The notes beneath the pieces are model-generated. The model ran no database searches. It was not told the origin of the DNA and worked only from the letters and a program-made list of their open reading frames with translations. DNA of 31,715 bases from CAYLLT01 sp964591605 (lineage in GTDB: Bacteria; Planctomycetota; Phycisphaerae; UBA1845; PWPN01), in assembly GCA_964591605.1 (NCBI GenBank), contig CAZQEN010000042.1, positions 1 to 31,715 on the forward strand. Direction: 5' to 3'. Positions 14,635 through 23,427 of the stretch are shown here, piece after piece (the stretch's first letter is position 1; every line of letters starts with the position of its first letter). The position numbers and the translations under genes are program-made.

Positions 14635-16038
14635 ATGAAAACACGTTCCCCCCTACCGCATCTTTCGCTCAGCCTGATCCTTCTCTGCAGCCGCTTCGCC
14701 GCTTCGCCGATCAGGGCGTCCGAGCCACCCGTGAAGGCTCTCCACCCCCGTGTCGAAGTCGAAGAGGTCATCACCCGCTATGAACCGGCCGACAACGGCG
14801 CCGGCCCTCTCTGGTGCTACGGGGCACCGCTGATCGCGCGGTCCGGCGGAGACGTCTACGCCTCGATCATCGAGACCGGCAAGGGCATCCCGCCGCTGTG
14901 CAACACGCGCTGGCAACTCTGGCATCGCACGCCCGGCGGCTGGCGCGTCGTGCAGCATGAGGAGGAGTTCCGCGAGCGGGAGCCGTGCCCGCTGGGCCTC
15001 ATTCCCCAGGGCCCCCTCTTCCTCTCGATCAACCCCAGAATCCAGGAGCCCGTCGGCCGGCCGCTCAACTGCCGGCCCCTCGTGCTCGAGTGGGATCCCG
15101 CGCATCTCGACTCCCCACCGCGCCGCACCGAGCCCGTCTGGACGCCGGGCGCCCGCTACACCGAGCACTCGTACCGCGGCTTCGCCGTTGATGGCAGAAA
15201 CGCGACGCTCCTGCTGCTCAACATCGATGCTGCCAGCGGCGCGCAATTCATCTCCTACCGCGGCCCAGACCGCGTCTGGCAGGCAAAGGGACGGATCGAG
15301 TTCCCCATTCGATCGTGCTATCCGCAGGTGGCCCTGCGCGATCGGGCCGCACATGTGCTGGCCATCGGCGACATCGTCGAGCCCGTCGAGGAGTGGCGGC
15401 GGATCAAGAAGGAGGTGCTCAAGCGCGACTGGGACTACGTCTTCCGCCGTCTCTTCTACGCGTACACGCCGGACATCGAAACCAAACCCTTCGCCGCACC
15501 CGTCGAGATCGACAACGTCGATCAGACGGCTGGACACATCACCAATCTGGACCTCTACGTCGACGCCGCCGGCGCCGCCCACGTGCTCTATCTCCGGCAG
15601 CCTTTCCAGCACGATTTCCTGCGGCAGAAGTTCTTTCCCGATCAGCCGATGAGCGTGCAACTCGAATACGTCATCCTGCGAAACGGCCAGGTGATCCGAC
15701 GTCAGACCCTCGCCCGGACGCCCGCCGACCGGAACGTGCTGGCGCCTGCCTACGGCCGGTTTCACGAATCGGCCGACGGCACGCTGTGGGTCGTCGTGGC
15801 CGGCACCACCCCAGGCCCGGACGGCGCCGCCTCATTCGGAGATTTCGTGGCTCGCCTGCCCCGCTCTCGGGAAAACCCCGAATTCACCCGCATCGACCTG
15901 CGGCATCCCTTCCGCACGTTCTTCACGAACACACCGCGGGGCGGCTCGGTCCCGTCCGACCGCATCGACCTGTTCGGCGTCGCCGATGACGCACCCAACC
16001 TGCGATACGCCCGGGTGCGGCTGACGCCGGCCGAGTAA
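14635..16038 (+). CDS. Secreted beta-propeller-like (BNR/sialidase-like) protein
   Basis: 467 residues. A Sec signal peptide covers about residues 1-29 (MKTRSPLPHLSLSLILLCSR...PIRAS). The mature protein is beta-rich with repeated short blade-like units of the form W-x-L-W-H-x-x-P-G-G-W, GRNATLLLLNIDAASGAQFISYRG and DAAGAAHVLYLRQP, plus ADGTLWVVVAGT, the S/A-x-D-G-x-x-W style of BNR repeats. No catalytic residues can be assigned, so it may bind carbohydrate or be a polysaccharide-linked enzyme of the sialidase fold. No good Shine-Dalgarno precedes the ATG. It lies between a lipoprotein and a serine hydrolase, all exported, in the carbohydrate-related part of the window. Confidence 0.7.
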   Translation: MKTRSPLPHLSLSLILLCSRFAASPIRASEPPVKALHPRVEVEEVITRYEPADNGAGPLWCYGAPLIARSGGDVYASIIETGKGIPPLCNTRWQLWHRTPGGWRVVQHEEEFREREPCPLGLIPQGPLFLSINPRIQEPVGRPLNCRPLVLEWDPAHLDSPPRRTEPVWTPGARYTEHSYRGFAVDGRNATLLLLNIDAASGAQFISYRGPDRVWQAKGRIEFPIRSCYPQVALRDRAAHVLAIGDIVEPVEEWRRIKKEVLKRDWDYVFRRLFYAYTPDIETKPFAAPVEIDNVDQTAGHITNLDLYVDAAGAAHVLYLRQPFQHDFLRQKFFPDQPMSVQLEYVILRNGQVIRRQTLARTPADRNVLAPAYGRFHESADGTLWVVVAGTTPGPDGAASFGDFVARLPRSRENPEFTRIDLRHPFRTFFTNTPRGGSVPSDRIDLFGVADDAPNLRYARVRLTPAE

Positions 16039-16506
16039 GCGCCCCCGGTGGAAGGAGCCAGCCTCCGACAGCCTGCCCGGCCGAACCTCAACCACCGCCT
16101 CCGCCGTGCCCCCTGTCCGCCTCGTCTTCGACCCCCTCCCCACCGCCAACAGAGCCCGCAGCGCAAGCAAGGGGTTCTCCGCATATGCTCACAACAACCA
16201 CCATTCCCCCCATGCCCACCAGCCTCCCCCTGCTCCCCGGCGAGCGCCGCGAGCCAACAGAGCCCGCAGCGCAAGCAAGGGGTTCTCAGCATGTGCTCAC
16301 AACAACCACCATTCCCCCCATGCCCACCACCCTGCCCCTGCCCCCCGGCGAGCGCAGCGAGCAAGCACAGTCCGCAGCGCCAGCAAAGGCTTCCCCCCTC
16401 CCACCCCGGAACGCAGCCAAACACCCCCACCCCGCCCCGGTTCTACCGGTGGTGTCACATGGGGTAGAATGCTGCTTAACCAGCGGGCGGGCCGATGGAG
16501 ACGTCG
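16039..16506. other. Non-coding region, pyrimidine-rich on the plus strand, with tandem repeats
   Basis: 468 bases without a convincing gene. It holds a run of about 2.3 copies of a 108-base repeat (annotated separately) followed by a C-rich stretch. Long open frames across it translate only repeat (QQSPQRKQG..., EPAAQARG...) and are rejected. A TAGAAT at 16465-16470 could be a -10 element for the serine hydrolase, but no good -35 lies at the right distance. Confidence 0.55.
16146..16400 (+). repeat. 108-base tandem repeat, about 2.3 units
   Basis: Unit 1 begins at 16146 and unit 2 at 16254 with the shared head CCAACAGAGCCCGCAGCGCA and long identity through CTCACAACAACCACCATTCC and CCGGCGAGCGC. 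A third, diverged and truncated head starts near 16361. The core GCCCGCAGC-GCAA-GCAAGGGG resembles the palindrome at 24058-24132, so the units likely derive from the GCAA-loop family. Confidence 0.85.
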
Positions 16507-17658
16507 ATGAGCCGTTGTCAACCGCGCCGCTGTCTCTCTGTCGTCTGCATCCTGATCGTTGCTTCTCTGTGCAAAGCGGCCGCGCCAACGGCAAAACCGC
16601 TCGTGGACAGCGTCGTCGAGCCGGCCCGCAAGGAGAGCGGCAACATCGGCCTGGTCGTCGGTGTCTCGGTTCAGGGCCGAACGGAGGTTTTCGGCTACGG
16701 CAGACTCGCCGCCGACGATGATCGCCCGCCGGACGGCGCCACGCTGTTCGAGATCGGCTCCGTGACCAAAACGTTCACCGCTCTCACCCTGGCAAGCATG
16801 GGGCAGGACAACCTCGTCCGGTACGACGACCCGGTCCAGCGTTACCTCTCCGAAAAATGCCGCGTGCCCACCCGCGGGGGCAAAGAGATCACCCTCGAGC
16901 ATCTCGCCACGCACGTCTCCGGCCTGCCGCGCATCCCGCCGGAGTTGCTCTTCGTCGCCCTGATGAGCGACAACCCTTACCAGAGGTACACCCCGGATCT
17001 GATGTGCCGTTTCCTGGGCAATTATGAGCTGCCGCGCGACATCGGCGCCGACTGGGAATACTCGAATCTCGGCATGGGCCTGCTCGGCTGCGCCCTGGCC
17101 CGCCGTGCGGGCGTCACGTACGAGCAACTGGTGCTCGATCGCGTGTGCCGCCCGCTGGGCATGAACGATACGTGCATTCGCCTCTCCCCCGCACTCCAGA
17201 AACGCATGGCCAGGGGGCATTCAGCCGAGGGCAAACCGGCAGCCGCCTGGGACTTCGATGCCCTGGCCGGCGCCGGCGCGCTGCGGTCCTGTGCCAACGA
17301 TCTGCTCCGATTCACCGCCGCCCAGCTCGAACCTCCGGACACACCGCTGGGCACGGCCATCCGTGACGCACAGAAGATCCGGGTCGCCAGGACGGCTTTG
17401 CCAGGCCATGGCCAGGCGCTGGGCTGGCTGGCATTCCAACTGGAGGGCCTCAACGAGGCCTACTGGCACAACGGCGGCACCGGCGGCCAGGAGTCCTTCG
17501 TCGGCTTTCGCAGGGACGTGAAGATCGCCGTGGTCGTCCTGAGCAACAGTGCCGGCTCGCCCCACGAGGCCGCCACCAGCATCGGACTCGGCCTGATGCT
17601 CAAACTCGAGGAGCGCCCCGCCACCTCATCCGCCCCCGCAAGCGGATCCACTCCGTAA
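16507..17658 (+). CDS. Secreted serine hydrolase, class C beta-lactamase family
   Basis: 383 residues from the ATG at 16507, chosen because GGAG lies six bases upstream; an ATG at 16495 adds four residues. Residues 1-25 look like a signal peptide. The active-site set of class C beta-lactamase/DD-peptidase folds is complete: SVTK (85-88, nucleophile Ser85 and Lys88), YSN (185-187) and HNGGTGG (321-327, replacing the K-T-G motif). The H-x-G variant is common in esterases and peptidases of the family rather than true beta-lactamases, so carbohydrate esterase or peptidase activity is as likely as antibiotic hydrolysis. It is the last plus-strand gene of the exported cluster and converges with the enolase-superfamily gene. 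Confidence 0.9.
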   Translation: MSRCQPRRCLSVVCILIVASLCKAAAPTAKPLVDSVVEPARKESGNIGLVVGVSVQGRTEVFGYGRLAADDDRPPDGATLFEIGSVTKTFTALTLASMGQDNLVRYDDPVQRYLSEKCRVPTRGGKEITLEHLATHVSGLPRIPPELLFVALMSDNPYQRYTPDLMCRFLGNYELPRDIGADWEYSNLGMGLLGCALARRAGVTYEQLVLDRVCRPLGMNDTCIRLSPALQKRMARGHSAEGKPAAAWDFDALAGAGALRSCANDLLRFTAAQLEPPDTPLGTAIRDAQKIRVARTALPGHGQALGWLAFQLEGLNEAYWHNGGTGGQESFVGFRRDVKIAVVVLSNSAGSPHEAATSIGLGLMLKLEERPATSSAPASGSTP

Positions 17659-18022
17659 ACCCTCGAAACCCTTCCTCCGCTTCTCGGTAGAGGTTCGCGC
17701 ATCAATAAGTTGAACGTTTCTCGTTGCCGCAGCCGGCCAGAATCGGCCCTGTCTGAACCAGATCGTTCAACCTCTTTCTGCGCGACTCCCGACGGGCATT
17801 CGCAGTCGCAGTGGCCGTACCGTTCTCGGTGAGAGACTCTCGTGGCCGCTCCCCGGGACGCCGTTTCAGCCGCGGAGCGGCGACAGACGGTAGCCCACGG
17901 CGCAAGCCGTGGGAAAAGGAGCGAAAAACTTCTTCAGCCCCGGCAGGGGCGTAAGACCCCCCCGGCGCCGACCCGGCGCCGCACCCGCATCCACCCGCAC
18001 GCTTCGCGACCGGCAGACCCGC
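17659..18022. other. Intergenic region between convergent genes, palindrome-rich
   Basis: 364 bases. Seen are the GCAA-loop palindrome at 17894-17913 and a second short palindrome GGGGC-GTAAG-ACCCC near 17946-17959. Two copies of GTTGAAC/GTTCAAC (about 17708 and 17763) face each other. Open frames on both strands are arginine-rich shadows. No gene is supported. Confidence 0.5.
17894..17913. repeat. GCAA-loop palindrome
   Basis: CCCACGGC-GCAA-GCCGTGGG, a perfect 8-bp stem closed by a GNRA-type tetraloop. It lies between convergent genes. Stem and loop would be very stable as RNA, so it could act as a 3'-end stabiliser or terminator, but no U-tract follows. The loop and GC context match the 16-kb and 24-kb repeats. 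Confidence 0.75.
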
Positions 18023-19267
18023 TCACGCCCCTGCTGGCGGGCGCTGCACCTTCTCCTCATCCACCTCGACGCCCAACCCCGGGGCAGCAGGCACGGGCAG
18101 ATGCCCCTCGACGGGCGTGAAGGGTCGCCTCAGGATCGTGGTGCCCGCCAGATACTGCGGCCCGTTCAGGGCGGCGGGGTATTTCAGGTGGTACGCCCCG
18201 TAGAGCAGGAGCGACGCGGCCAGCGAAATGTCCGGATCGGTCAGCCCGCTGCCCAGAAACATCAGGCCGTGCTTCTCGAGCAGTTCAACCTGCCGTCGCG
18301 CCTCCAGCAGGCCGCCGCAGCGGGCAGGTTTCAGCGCAACCCCGTCGCACATCTCCAGCTTGATGTATTCCTCCAGGTCGCTCGAATGCACCACACCCTC
18401 ATCGAGGATGATCGGCAGCGCCCCCTGCTTCTTGAGCTTCTGAAACGCGGTGATGCGATTCGACGGGACGGGCTGCTCGAAGACGGCGGCACCGGCATCG
18501 GCGAGCTTCGGCGCGGCTTCCAATGCGGCCGCCTCGTCGTAGCCCCCGTTCGCGTCCGCCCAGAGAAAGCCGCGCGGGGCGAGCCGCTTGACGATCCGGC
18601 ACATCTCCACGTCGAAGCGGATGTCGGGCGCGACTTTCACGTTAAACGTGTCGTAACCCTTACGCTTGCCCTCCTCGATCATCGGCTCGAGATCGTCGAG
18701 CGTCCTGGGGTTGAGCGTCCAGCTCAGCCGGATGCGATCCGCGCCCTTCCGCTTCCAGGCGGCCGCGACGGACTCGCCGCGGAGCCGGCCGCTCAGATCG
18801 TGCAGCGCCAGGTCGATGCCGGCCTTGCAGATCGGCTGACCGGTCGAGAACGAGCCGGCGATGGCCTTGTCCATCATCGCGTGGATCTCTTCGATGTTCG
18901 TCGGGTCCTGGCCGATGATGAGTGGGCCCAGGTACTTGTCGAGCGTGGTTTTGACCGTCTCCAGTGTCTCGTAGCTCCAGCGCGGCGTGGGCACGCTCTG
19001 GCCCCAGCCGACCGCGCCGTTGTCAGCCGTGATCTTCACCACCACCGTCTGCCGCCCGATCGGCCGGCCCTGCAGGTCCTCAAAGAACTTGAACCGCCCG
19101 ACTGTGGGATACGGGAAAGCAAACGTCTCCACTCGATCGATCTTGGCCATCTTCGGCTCCGCGGCGTATCCATGGCCAGACAAACCCATCAGGCCGGCCG
19201 CACCGGCCGCGCCCGCCGCGCCGGCAACCAGGATTTCCCGTCGGCTGGGTCCTCTCCAATCCGCCAT
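18023..19267 (-). CDS. Mandelate racemase / muconate lactonising enzyme family protein (Tat-exported)
   Basis: 414 residues. The N-terminus has a Tat signal (SRREILVAGAAGAAGAAGLMGL, broken by small residues). Enolase-superfamily residues are present: Lys211 in FNVKVAP (after the second barrel strand), Asp238 in ADANGGY, Glu264 in FEQPVP, Asp289 in LDE, and Lys313 in ALKPARCGG. Lysines at both barrel ends place it in the MLE subgroup (cycloisomerases, o-succinylbenzoate synthase, dipeptide epimerases) rather than the mandelate racemase His-Asp subgroup. The family abstracts a proton alpha to a carboxylate. Substrate is unknown; export is unusual for such enzymes but common in Planctomycetota. 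It is the last gene of a minus-strand run. Confidence 0.9.
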   Translation of the reverse strand: MADWRGPSRREILVAGAAGAAGAAGLMGLSGHGYAAEPKMAKIDRVETFAFPYPTVGRFKFFEDLQGRPIGRQTVVVKITADNGAVGWGQSVPTPRWSYETLETVKTTLDKYLGPLIIGQDPTNIEEIHAMMDKAIAGSFSTGQPICKAGIDLALHDLSGRLRGESVAAAWKRKGADRIRLSWTLNPRTLDDLEPMIEEGKRKGYDTFNVKVAPDIRFDVEMCRIVKRLAPRGFLWADANGGYDEAAALEAAPKLADAGAAVFEQPVPSNRITAFQKLKKQGALPIILDEGVVHSSDLEEYIKLEMCDGVALKPARCGGLLEARRQVELLEKHGLMFLGSGLTDPDISLAASLLLYGAYHLKYPAALNGPQYLAGTTILRRPFTPVEGHLPVPAAPGLGVEVDEEKVQRPPAGA

Positions 19268-19329
19268 GATGTCACCGCCAGACCAGACTCATCAGGGATT
19301 CCGCTTCCGACCGGCCAGGTAAACGCTTC

Positions 19330-19593
19330 TCATGCCGCCTTCGGCCGGCCGCCGCGAAAACACAGCGCCAGACACGCCGGGACCGCGCATCCGGCCACCA
19401 GCACGAAGAACATCACGTAGAAGCAAACCACGAACACCCGCAGGTCGTGATACGGCGGGCCCGCCAGACGCCAGAAGTCGGGCCGGCCGACGTCATGCCA
19501 CACATCGTGGCCGGCGAGGAACATGATGATCCAGCACAGCAGCCCGGCGAAACTCACCACGCTGCTCACCATCCAGGCTTTGCGCGATTCCAT
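19330..19593 (-). CDS. Small membrane protein, two transmembrane segments
   Basis: 87 residues. Two hydrophobic helices are visible: MVSSVVSFAGLLCWIIMFLAG (about 8-28) and FVVCFYVMFFVLVAGCAVPACLAL (about 54-77), joined by a loop with several His/Asp/Trp residues (HDVWHDVGRPDFWRLAG). The tail is basic (RGGRPKAA), so the C-terminus is probably cytoplasmic. It lies 45 bases after gdhA and before the MLE-type gene on the same strand. No family is recognised. Hydrophobic pattern and position support a real gene. Confidence 0.6.
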   Translation of the reverse strand: MESRKAWMVSSVVSFAGLLCWIIMFLAGHDVWHDVGRPDFWRLAGPPYHDLRVFVVCFYVMFFVLVAGCAVPACLALCFRGGRPKAA

Positions 19594-19638
19594 GGTGCGA
19601 CTCCCGCAGATGCCTCCAATCTATGTGTTTCCGCAGCG

Positions 19639-20880
19639 CTATTCAATCCCGCGCATCTCCGTCGCGATCCGCACGCGCTGGACCGCGCGGATGAACGCGG
19701 CCGTGCGCATGGGTACGGCGTGATCGTCCATCGTCTCGTAAATCTCGCGAAGCGCCCGCATCATGTGGACCTCGAGCTCGGCGTTGACCGTGCTCTCCGC
19801 CCACCGGTACTCCTGCATGTTCTGCGTCCACTCAAAATAGCTCACCGTCACACCCCCCGCATTGGCGAGGATGTCGGGGATGATCTTCACCCCGCGCTCG
19901 CGGAGCATCTCGTCCGCCTCGGCGGTCGTCGGGCTGTTGGCGGCCTCGAGCACATACCGGGCGCGGACATCGGCCGCATTCGCCTTCGTCAACACGCGGT
20001 CGATTGCTGCCGGCACGAGCACGTCGCACTCGGTGGCCATGAGCTCGGCGTTGCTGATCTCCTGGCAATCCTCGAAGCCGACGACCGACCGGGTGCTGTG
20101 CGCGTGCTTGAGCAGGCGGTGGATGTTGATCCCGTCGCCACGGAAGATCCCCCCGTGCTGATCGCTCACCGCGATGATCTTCGCCCCGGCCTCGTAAAGC
20201 AGCCGGGCCGCCCAGCTTCCGACGTTGCCGAAGCCCTGGATCGCGAATCGCGCCCCGCGCAGCTCGCGCTGATCGTGCTCGAACACACCCTTGACGGTGA
20301 AAACCACGCCCCGCCCGGTCGCGGATTCACGCCCATACGAGCCGTGCAGGTCCACGGGCTTGCCGGTGACGACCGCCGGATGAAACCCATACCGCTGGCT
20401 GTACTCATCGAAGATCCACGCCATGACCCGGGCATTGGTGTTCATGTCCGGGGCGGGAATATCCGTGCGCGGCCCGAGGAACTCGTGGAGCTGACTGACG
20501 AAGTGGCGGGTGAGCCGCTCGAGCTCCCGCTCGCTGAGGGTTTTCGGATCGACCTGGATGCCGCCCTTCGCCCCGCCAAACGGGATGTTCACGACCGCCG
20601 TCTTCCACGTCATCAGGCTCGCCAGTGAGCGAACCTCGTCGATGTCCACGTCCGGGTGGTAGCGCAGACCGCCCTTGTACGGCCCCCGCGAATTGTCATG
20701 CTGAACGCGGTAGCCGGTGAAGTGCCCGAGCTGGCCGTCGTCCATGCTGATGACGCACTCGACGCGGATCTCGCGGCGCGGCGTCTTGAGCAGCGTCTCG
20801 TACCGCGGCCCGAGCTTCAGCACGTCGAAAGCCTGCTGCAGGAAGATGTTGGTGTTCTCAAACGCCTTCTGCTCAGGCAT
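19639..20880 (-). CDS. gdhA: Glutamate dehydrogenase
   Basis: 413 residues, the length of hexameric bacterial/archaeal GDH. It interconverts glutamate and 2-oxoglutarate plus ammonia with NAD(P). Signatures: QHDNSRGPYKGGLRYHP (60-76), NIPFGGAKGG (98-107, with the catalytic lysine 105), APDMNTN (143-149, catalytic aspartate), and the Rossmann motif GFGNVG (217-222). NTNARVMAWIFDEYS is also typical. Cofactor preference cannot be told securely. The gene starts 21 bases after the stop of the Gfo/Idh gene and is probably cotranscribed. As the GDH nearest to an aminotransferase-containing cluster it would link amino-group flow to glutamate, but that is only suggestive. Confidence 0.95.
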   Translation of the reverse strand: MPEQKAFENTNIFLQQAFDVLKLGPRYETLLKTPRREIRVECVISMDDGQLGHFTGYRVQHDNSRGPYKGGLRYHPDVDIDEVRSLASLMTWKTAVVNIPFGGAKGGIQVDPKTLSERELERLTRHFVSQLHEFLGPRTDIPAPDMNTNARVMAWIFDEYSQRYGFHPAVVTGKPVDLHGSYGRESATGRGVVFTVKGVFEHDQRELRGARFAIQGFGNVGSWAARLLYEAGAKIIAVSDQHGGIFRGDGINIHRLLKHAHSTRSVVGFEDCQEISNAELMATECDVLVPAAIDRVLTKANAADVRARYVLEAANSPTTAEADEMLRERGVKIIPDILANAGGVTVSYFEWTQNMQEYRWAESTVNAELEVHMMRALREIYETMDDHAVPMRTAAFIRAVQRVRIATEMRGIE

Positions 20881-20901
20881 GGTCTTGTCCGTTGTCAGAG
20901 G

Positions 20902-22125
20902 TCACCCGGCCACAATCTGTTTCCTCTCGGCATCCCAGCGCTGCCGCCTGCCTGATTGCAGCGCCTCATGGGCCATGATCGTCGCAATCGCGTGCTGGTG
21001 GCCGAACTGAATGTCCGCGTTCGGACGCTTCCGCGTGCGGATGCAGCTCAGCCAGTTGCCCATGTGCGATTCACTCGCCTCGGGCTTGATCCTCTCGGAG
21101 GCATCATTCTTCTTACCCGGCGCCTCTTTGATCAGCACGCCGTTCTGCACGTCGAGCGTGGCCTTGGTGCCGTAGGCGTTGAACGTGATCCCCCCCGCCG
21201 CCACCGCCAGGTCCATGCTCCAGTCGAACAGGAACCCCTCGGGGTACTCCAGAATCGTCGAGAAGGTATCCGGCGTCTCGCGGCCGTCCTTCCAGACGAA
21301 CACGCCCCCGTGCGACACGGCACAGGCCGGATACGTCGAACCCGTCACCATGTGAAGCAGGTCGACCAGGTGCGGCATCCACAGGCCGGCCACGCCGTTG
21401 GTGCAGTAGCGGTAAAGCTGCCATTCACGGAGAAGTTTCGGGTCGAACGGGCGTTTCTCCGCCCCGGCCGTATAGGCCTCCCAGTCCACATCCTGCGGCT
21501 TGCAGTCATCGAGCTTCCGGTCCCACCGGGCATGATTGAAGTGCACGACGCTGCTCACCCGGCTGACCTGCCCCAGCACCCCGGAGGCATAGACCTGCGC
21601 GCAGGCCTTGAGGGCGCCTTCGCTGCGGCGCTGCGTGCCCACCTGCACGACGCGATTCTTCTCCCGGGCCAGAAGCAGCGCCTCGTTCGCCTCATCGACC
21701 TTGACGGCCATCGGCTTTTCAACGTAAACGTCCTTGCCCGCCTTCAGCGCGGCGATGGTGATGGGCATGTGCCAGAAGTCCGGCGTCGCCACGATCACCG
21801 CATCGACATCCGGGCGCGAGACCACGTCCTGGTAGCGCGACGCGGCGAAAGGCTGCCTGCCCCACCAGCTATTGACGCGCTCGGCCGCTTTCTCGCGGTT
21901 CACGCCCCAGACGTCGCAGACGGCGGTGATCTCGGCGTTGTGGGCCTGCGATTCCTGATGCAGCTCGGTCATGAGGGCCGTCCCGCGGTCCCCCACGCCG
22001 ATGCAGGCCACGCGGATCCGCTCCCCCGCACCCTGGGCCCGGACGGGCGATGTCTTGACGGCGGTAACAGCCACGCCGGCCGAGGCGGCGGCGATGAAGT
22101 GACGACGAGTGAATGATGACGACAT
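20902..22125 (-). CDS. Gfo/Idh/MocA family oxidoreductase (Tat-exported)
   Basis: 407 residues from the ATG at 22125, which has GGAGGAG eight bases upstream; the longer frame to 22767 lies inside the next gene and is rejected. Residues 5-30 form a Tat signal (FTRRHFIAAASAGVAV). Then come the Rossmann motif ACIGVGDRG (40-48), VIVATPDFWHMP, and DVYVEKPMAV (131-140) with the E-K-P that contacts the nicotinamide and substrate. The C-terminal alpha/beta domain continues to residue 407. Such enzymes oxidise or reduce sugar hydroxyls with NAD(P), or act redox-neutrally on glycosides. The Tat leader is typical of planctomycete members with bound cofactor. It is directly upstream of gdhA. Confidence 0.93.
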   Translation of the reverse strand: MSSSFTRRHFIAAASAGVAVTAVKTSPVRAQGAGERIRVACIGVGDRGTALMTELHQESQAHNAEITAVCDVWGVNREKAAERVNSWWGRQPFAASRYQDVVSRPDVDAVIVATPDFWHMPITIAALKAGKDVYVEKPMAVKVDEANEALLLAREKNRVVQVGTQRRSEGALKACAQVYASGVLGQVSRVSSVVHFNHARWDRKLDDCKPQDVDWEAYTAGAEKRPFDPKLLREWQLYRYCTNGVAGLWMPHLVDLLHMVTGSTYPACAVSHGGVFVWKDGRETPDTFSTILEYPEGFLFDWSMDLAVAAGGITFNAYGTKATLDVQNGVLIKEAPGKKNDASERIKPEASESHMGNWLSCIRTRKRPNADIQFGHQHAIATIMAHEALQSGRRQRWDAERKQIVAG

Positions 22126-22196
22126 CGGGCGAACTCCTCCAATGCTCCGGCCGGACCCATTGTCCCCGAGAAACCAGCGTCCGCCAAGAGGCGCCG

Positions 22197-23045
22197 TTAC
22201 ATCTCCGCATCCAGCAGCAGAAGCATCACGAAGTTGTTGAGAAAATGCAGAGTAATGCAGGGCACCAGGCTCCGCCGCCAGATGAACAGAATCGCCATCA
22301 CCAGCCCCAGCACGCTGATCATGACCACGGCCAGCGGACCCTCGTACACGTGAACGGCGCCGAAAACCAGCGAGCTGAGCGGAACCGCCAGCCACCAGCG
22401 CCCCAGCAGCACCTTCAGCCGCGTGAGCACGAACCCGCGGAACACCACTTCCTCCCAGAGAGCCACAAACCCCATGAACAGCGCCATCTTCGGGATCGAC
22501 ATGGCCGGCATCGTCTCCCGAACCGCCTTCCCGGCGGTCTCCTGCTGCTCGAGAATGCCGGGGTGCAGAATGGCCACCGTAAAAAACATCGCCGCCACCG
22601 TCACGTACGTGGCCAGCAGTGCGGCCACGCCCAGCCCCACGTTCGCCAGGAATGCGCGCGACGTCCAGCCGATATCCGCCGCCCGCTGCCCTTCGATGAA
22701 CACGAAAAACGCCGCCCCCATCACTGATGCGGCGCCCATCCCCACCGTGCTCGCCACGATCTGCCACTTCTCATCATGGATCCCCATCCACCGCGCGACC
22801 ATGTATCCGATCATCCCCCCCACCAGACCCGCCGGAATGAGCATGATGAGCTGAAAGAGGGCCCGCCAGACCCGCGGCCGGGCATCCAGACGCACGGCAT
22901 AGTCGAGAATCGGGACCGGTCGCGCCATCGGGATGAACTGCGGCAGATCCGGCTCGAACGCGTCCCCCGGCCGGGCCGCATCGCCCGAACCGGAACCGCC
23001 CGACGGCTCCTGCGGCTCAGGAATGGACGCATCCGGCGGTGTCAT
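22197..23045 (-). CDS. CPBP family intramembrane metalloprotease
   Basis: 282 residues with a soluble Pro/Gly-rich N-terminus (1-40) and about seven transmembrane segments. The conserved CPBP (Abi/CAAX prenyl endopeptidase) motifs are present in order: EEVVFRG (198-204), FGAVHVYEG (228-236, His232) and HFLNN (267-271); glutamates and histidines coordinate the metal. CPBP proteins cleave substrates within the membrane, and some mature bacteriocins or confer immunity; no peptide gene of that kind is seen beside it. Its start overlaps the stop of a possible 30-residue ORF by ATGA, which could give coupled translation. The stop is TAA (22197-22199), 71 bases before the Gfo/Idh start. Confidence 0.92.
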   Translation of the reverse strand: MTPPDASIPEPQEPSGGSGSGDAARPGDAFEPDLPQFIPMARPVPILDYAVRLDARPRVWRALFQLIMLIPAGLVGGMIGYMVARWMGIHDEKWQIVASTVGMGAASVMGAAFFVFIEGQRAADIGWTSRAFLANVGLGVAALLATYVTVAAMFFTVAILHPGILEQQETAGKAVRETMPAMSIPKMALFMGFVALWEEVVFRGFVLTRLKVLLGRWWLAVPLSSLVFGAVHVYEGPLAVVMISVLGLVMAILFIWRRSLVPCITLHFLNNFVMLLLLDAEM

Positions 23046-23134
23046 GCGGCCCCCATGGCCAACAGCGCCTCGTCATGCTCCAGCCTGACCGGCTTGACCG
23101 TCAGCCGGCTGAATGTCACAAGTTCCTCGTTCAT
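23042..23134 (-). CDS. Possible 30-residue ORF overlapping the CPBP protease start
   Basis: From the ATG at 23134 (a GTG directly precedes it) the frame reads MNEELVTFSRLTVKPVRLEH followed by DEALLAMGAA and stops in an ATGA overlap with the CPBP gene. A short acidic-basic peptide with no membrane segment. The overlap is what makes it worth recording; codon evidence is too short to judge. It could be a leader peptide, the tail of a longer frame without a clear start, or chance. Confidence 0.3.
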   Translation of the reverse strand: MNEELVTFSRLTVKPVRLEHDEALLAMGAA

Positions 23135-23427
23135 CACGGATTCTCCGGTCGCTTCCGGCTGCGCGGCATTGTAGGGGGCTCCCCCCCGACAGGGAACCAC
23201 CTGCGAGGACAGGCGGGGAAACCGGGCGGAGAAGGACGGGAAGTCAGAGTAAGATGAGGATCAAGATGAAGATCAGGAAGCAGACGAAGAGCCCGAGCAG
23301 GAGTAAGAGAAGGATGACAACCGCCTCACGGCGAGCACCGATGTGACCATCCTGACCTTAATCCTCATCTGACTCTGAATCCAACTTTCATATTCTTCAC
23401 GACCAACAACGCCCGGGAACTCCCCAA
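23135..23427. repeat. Intergenic hexad-repeat region with inverted ends
   Basis: 293 bases with no gene. 23252-23310 is purine-rich with a period of six (GATGAG GATCAA GATGAA GATCAG ...). The core AGATGAGGATCAAG (23252-23265) recurs inverted as CTTAATCCTCATCT (23357-23370), 13 of 14 bases matching, so the two arms face each other over about 90 bases. The function is unknown. Confidence 0.7.

Noticed and set aside
16048..16721. Proline/serine-rich frames across the 108-base tandem repeat
   Set aside because: They only translate repeat sequence in several frames, with no consistent start site, and run into the serine hydrolase frame.
16507..17658. Antibiotic-resistance beta-lactamase (AmpC)
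   Set aside because: The S-x-x-K and Y-x-N motifs fit, but the third motif is H-N-G-G rather than K-T-G and the gene lies among carbohydrate-related exported proteins, so a general serine hydrolase is the safer call.
17909..19420. 503-aa plus-strand frame opposite the MLE-type gene
   Set aside because: Arginine-rich shadow beginning in the palindromic spacer; the minus frame has all enolase-superfamily residues.
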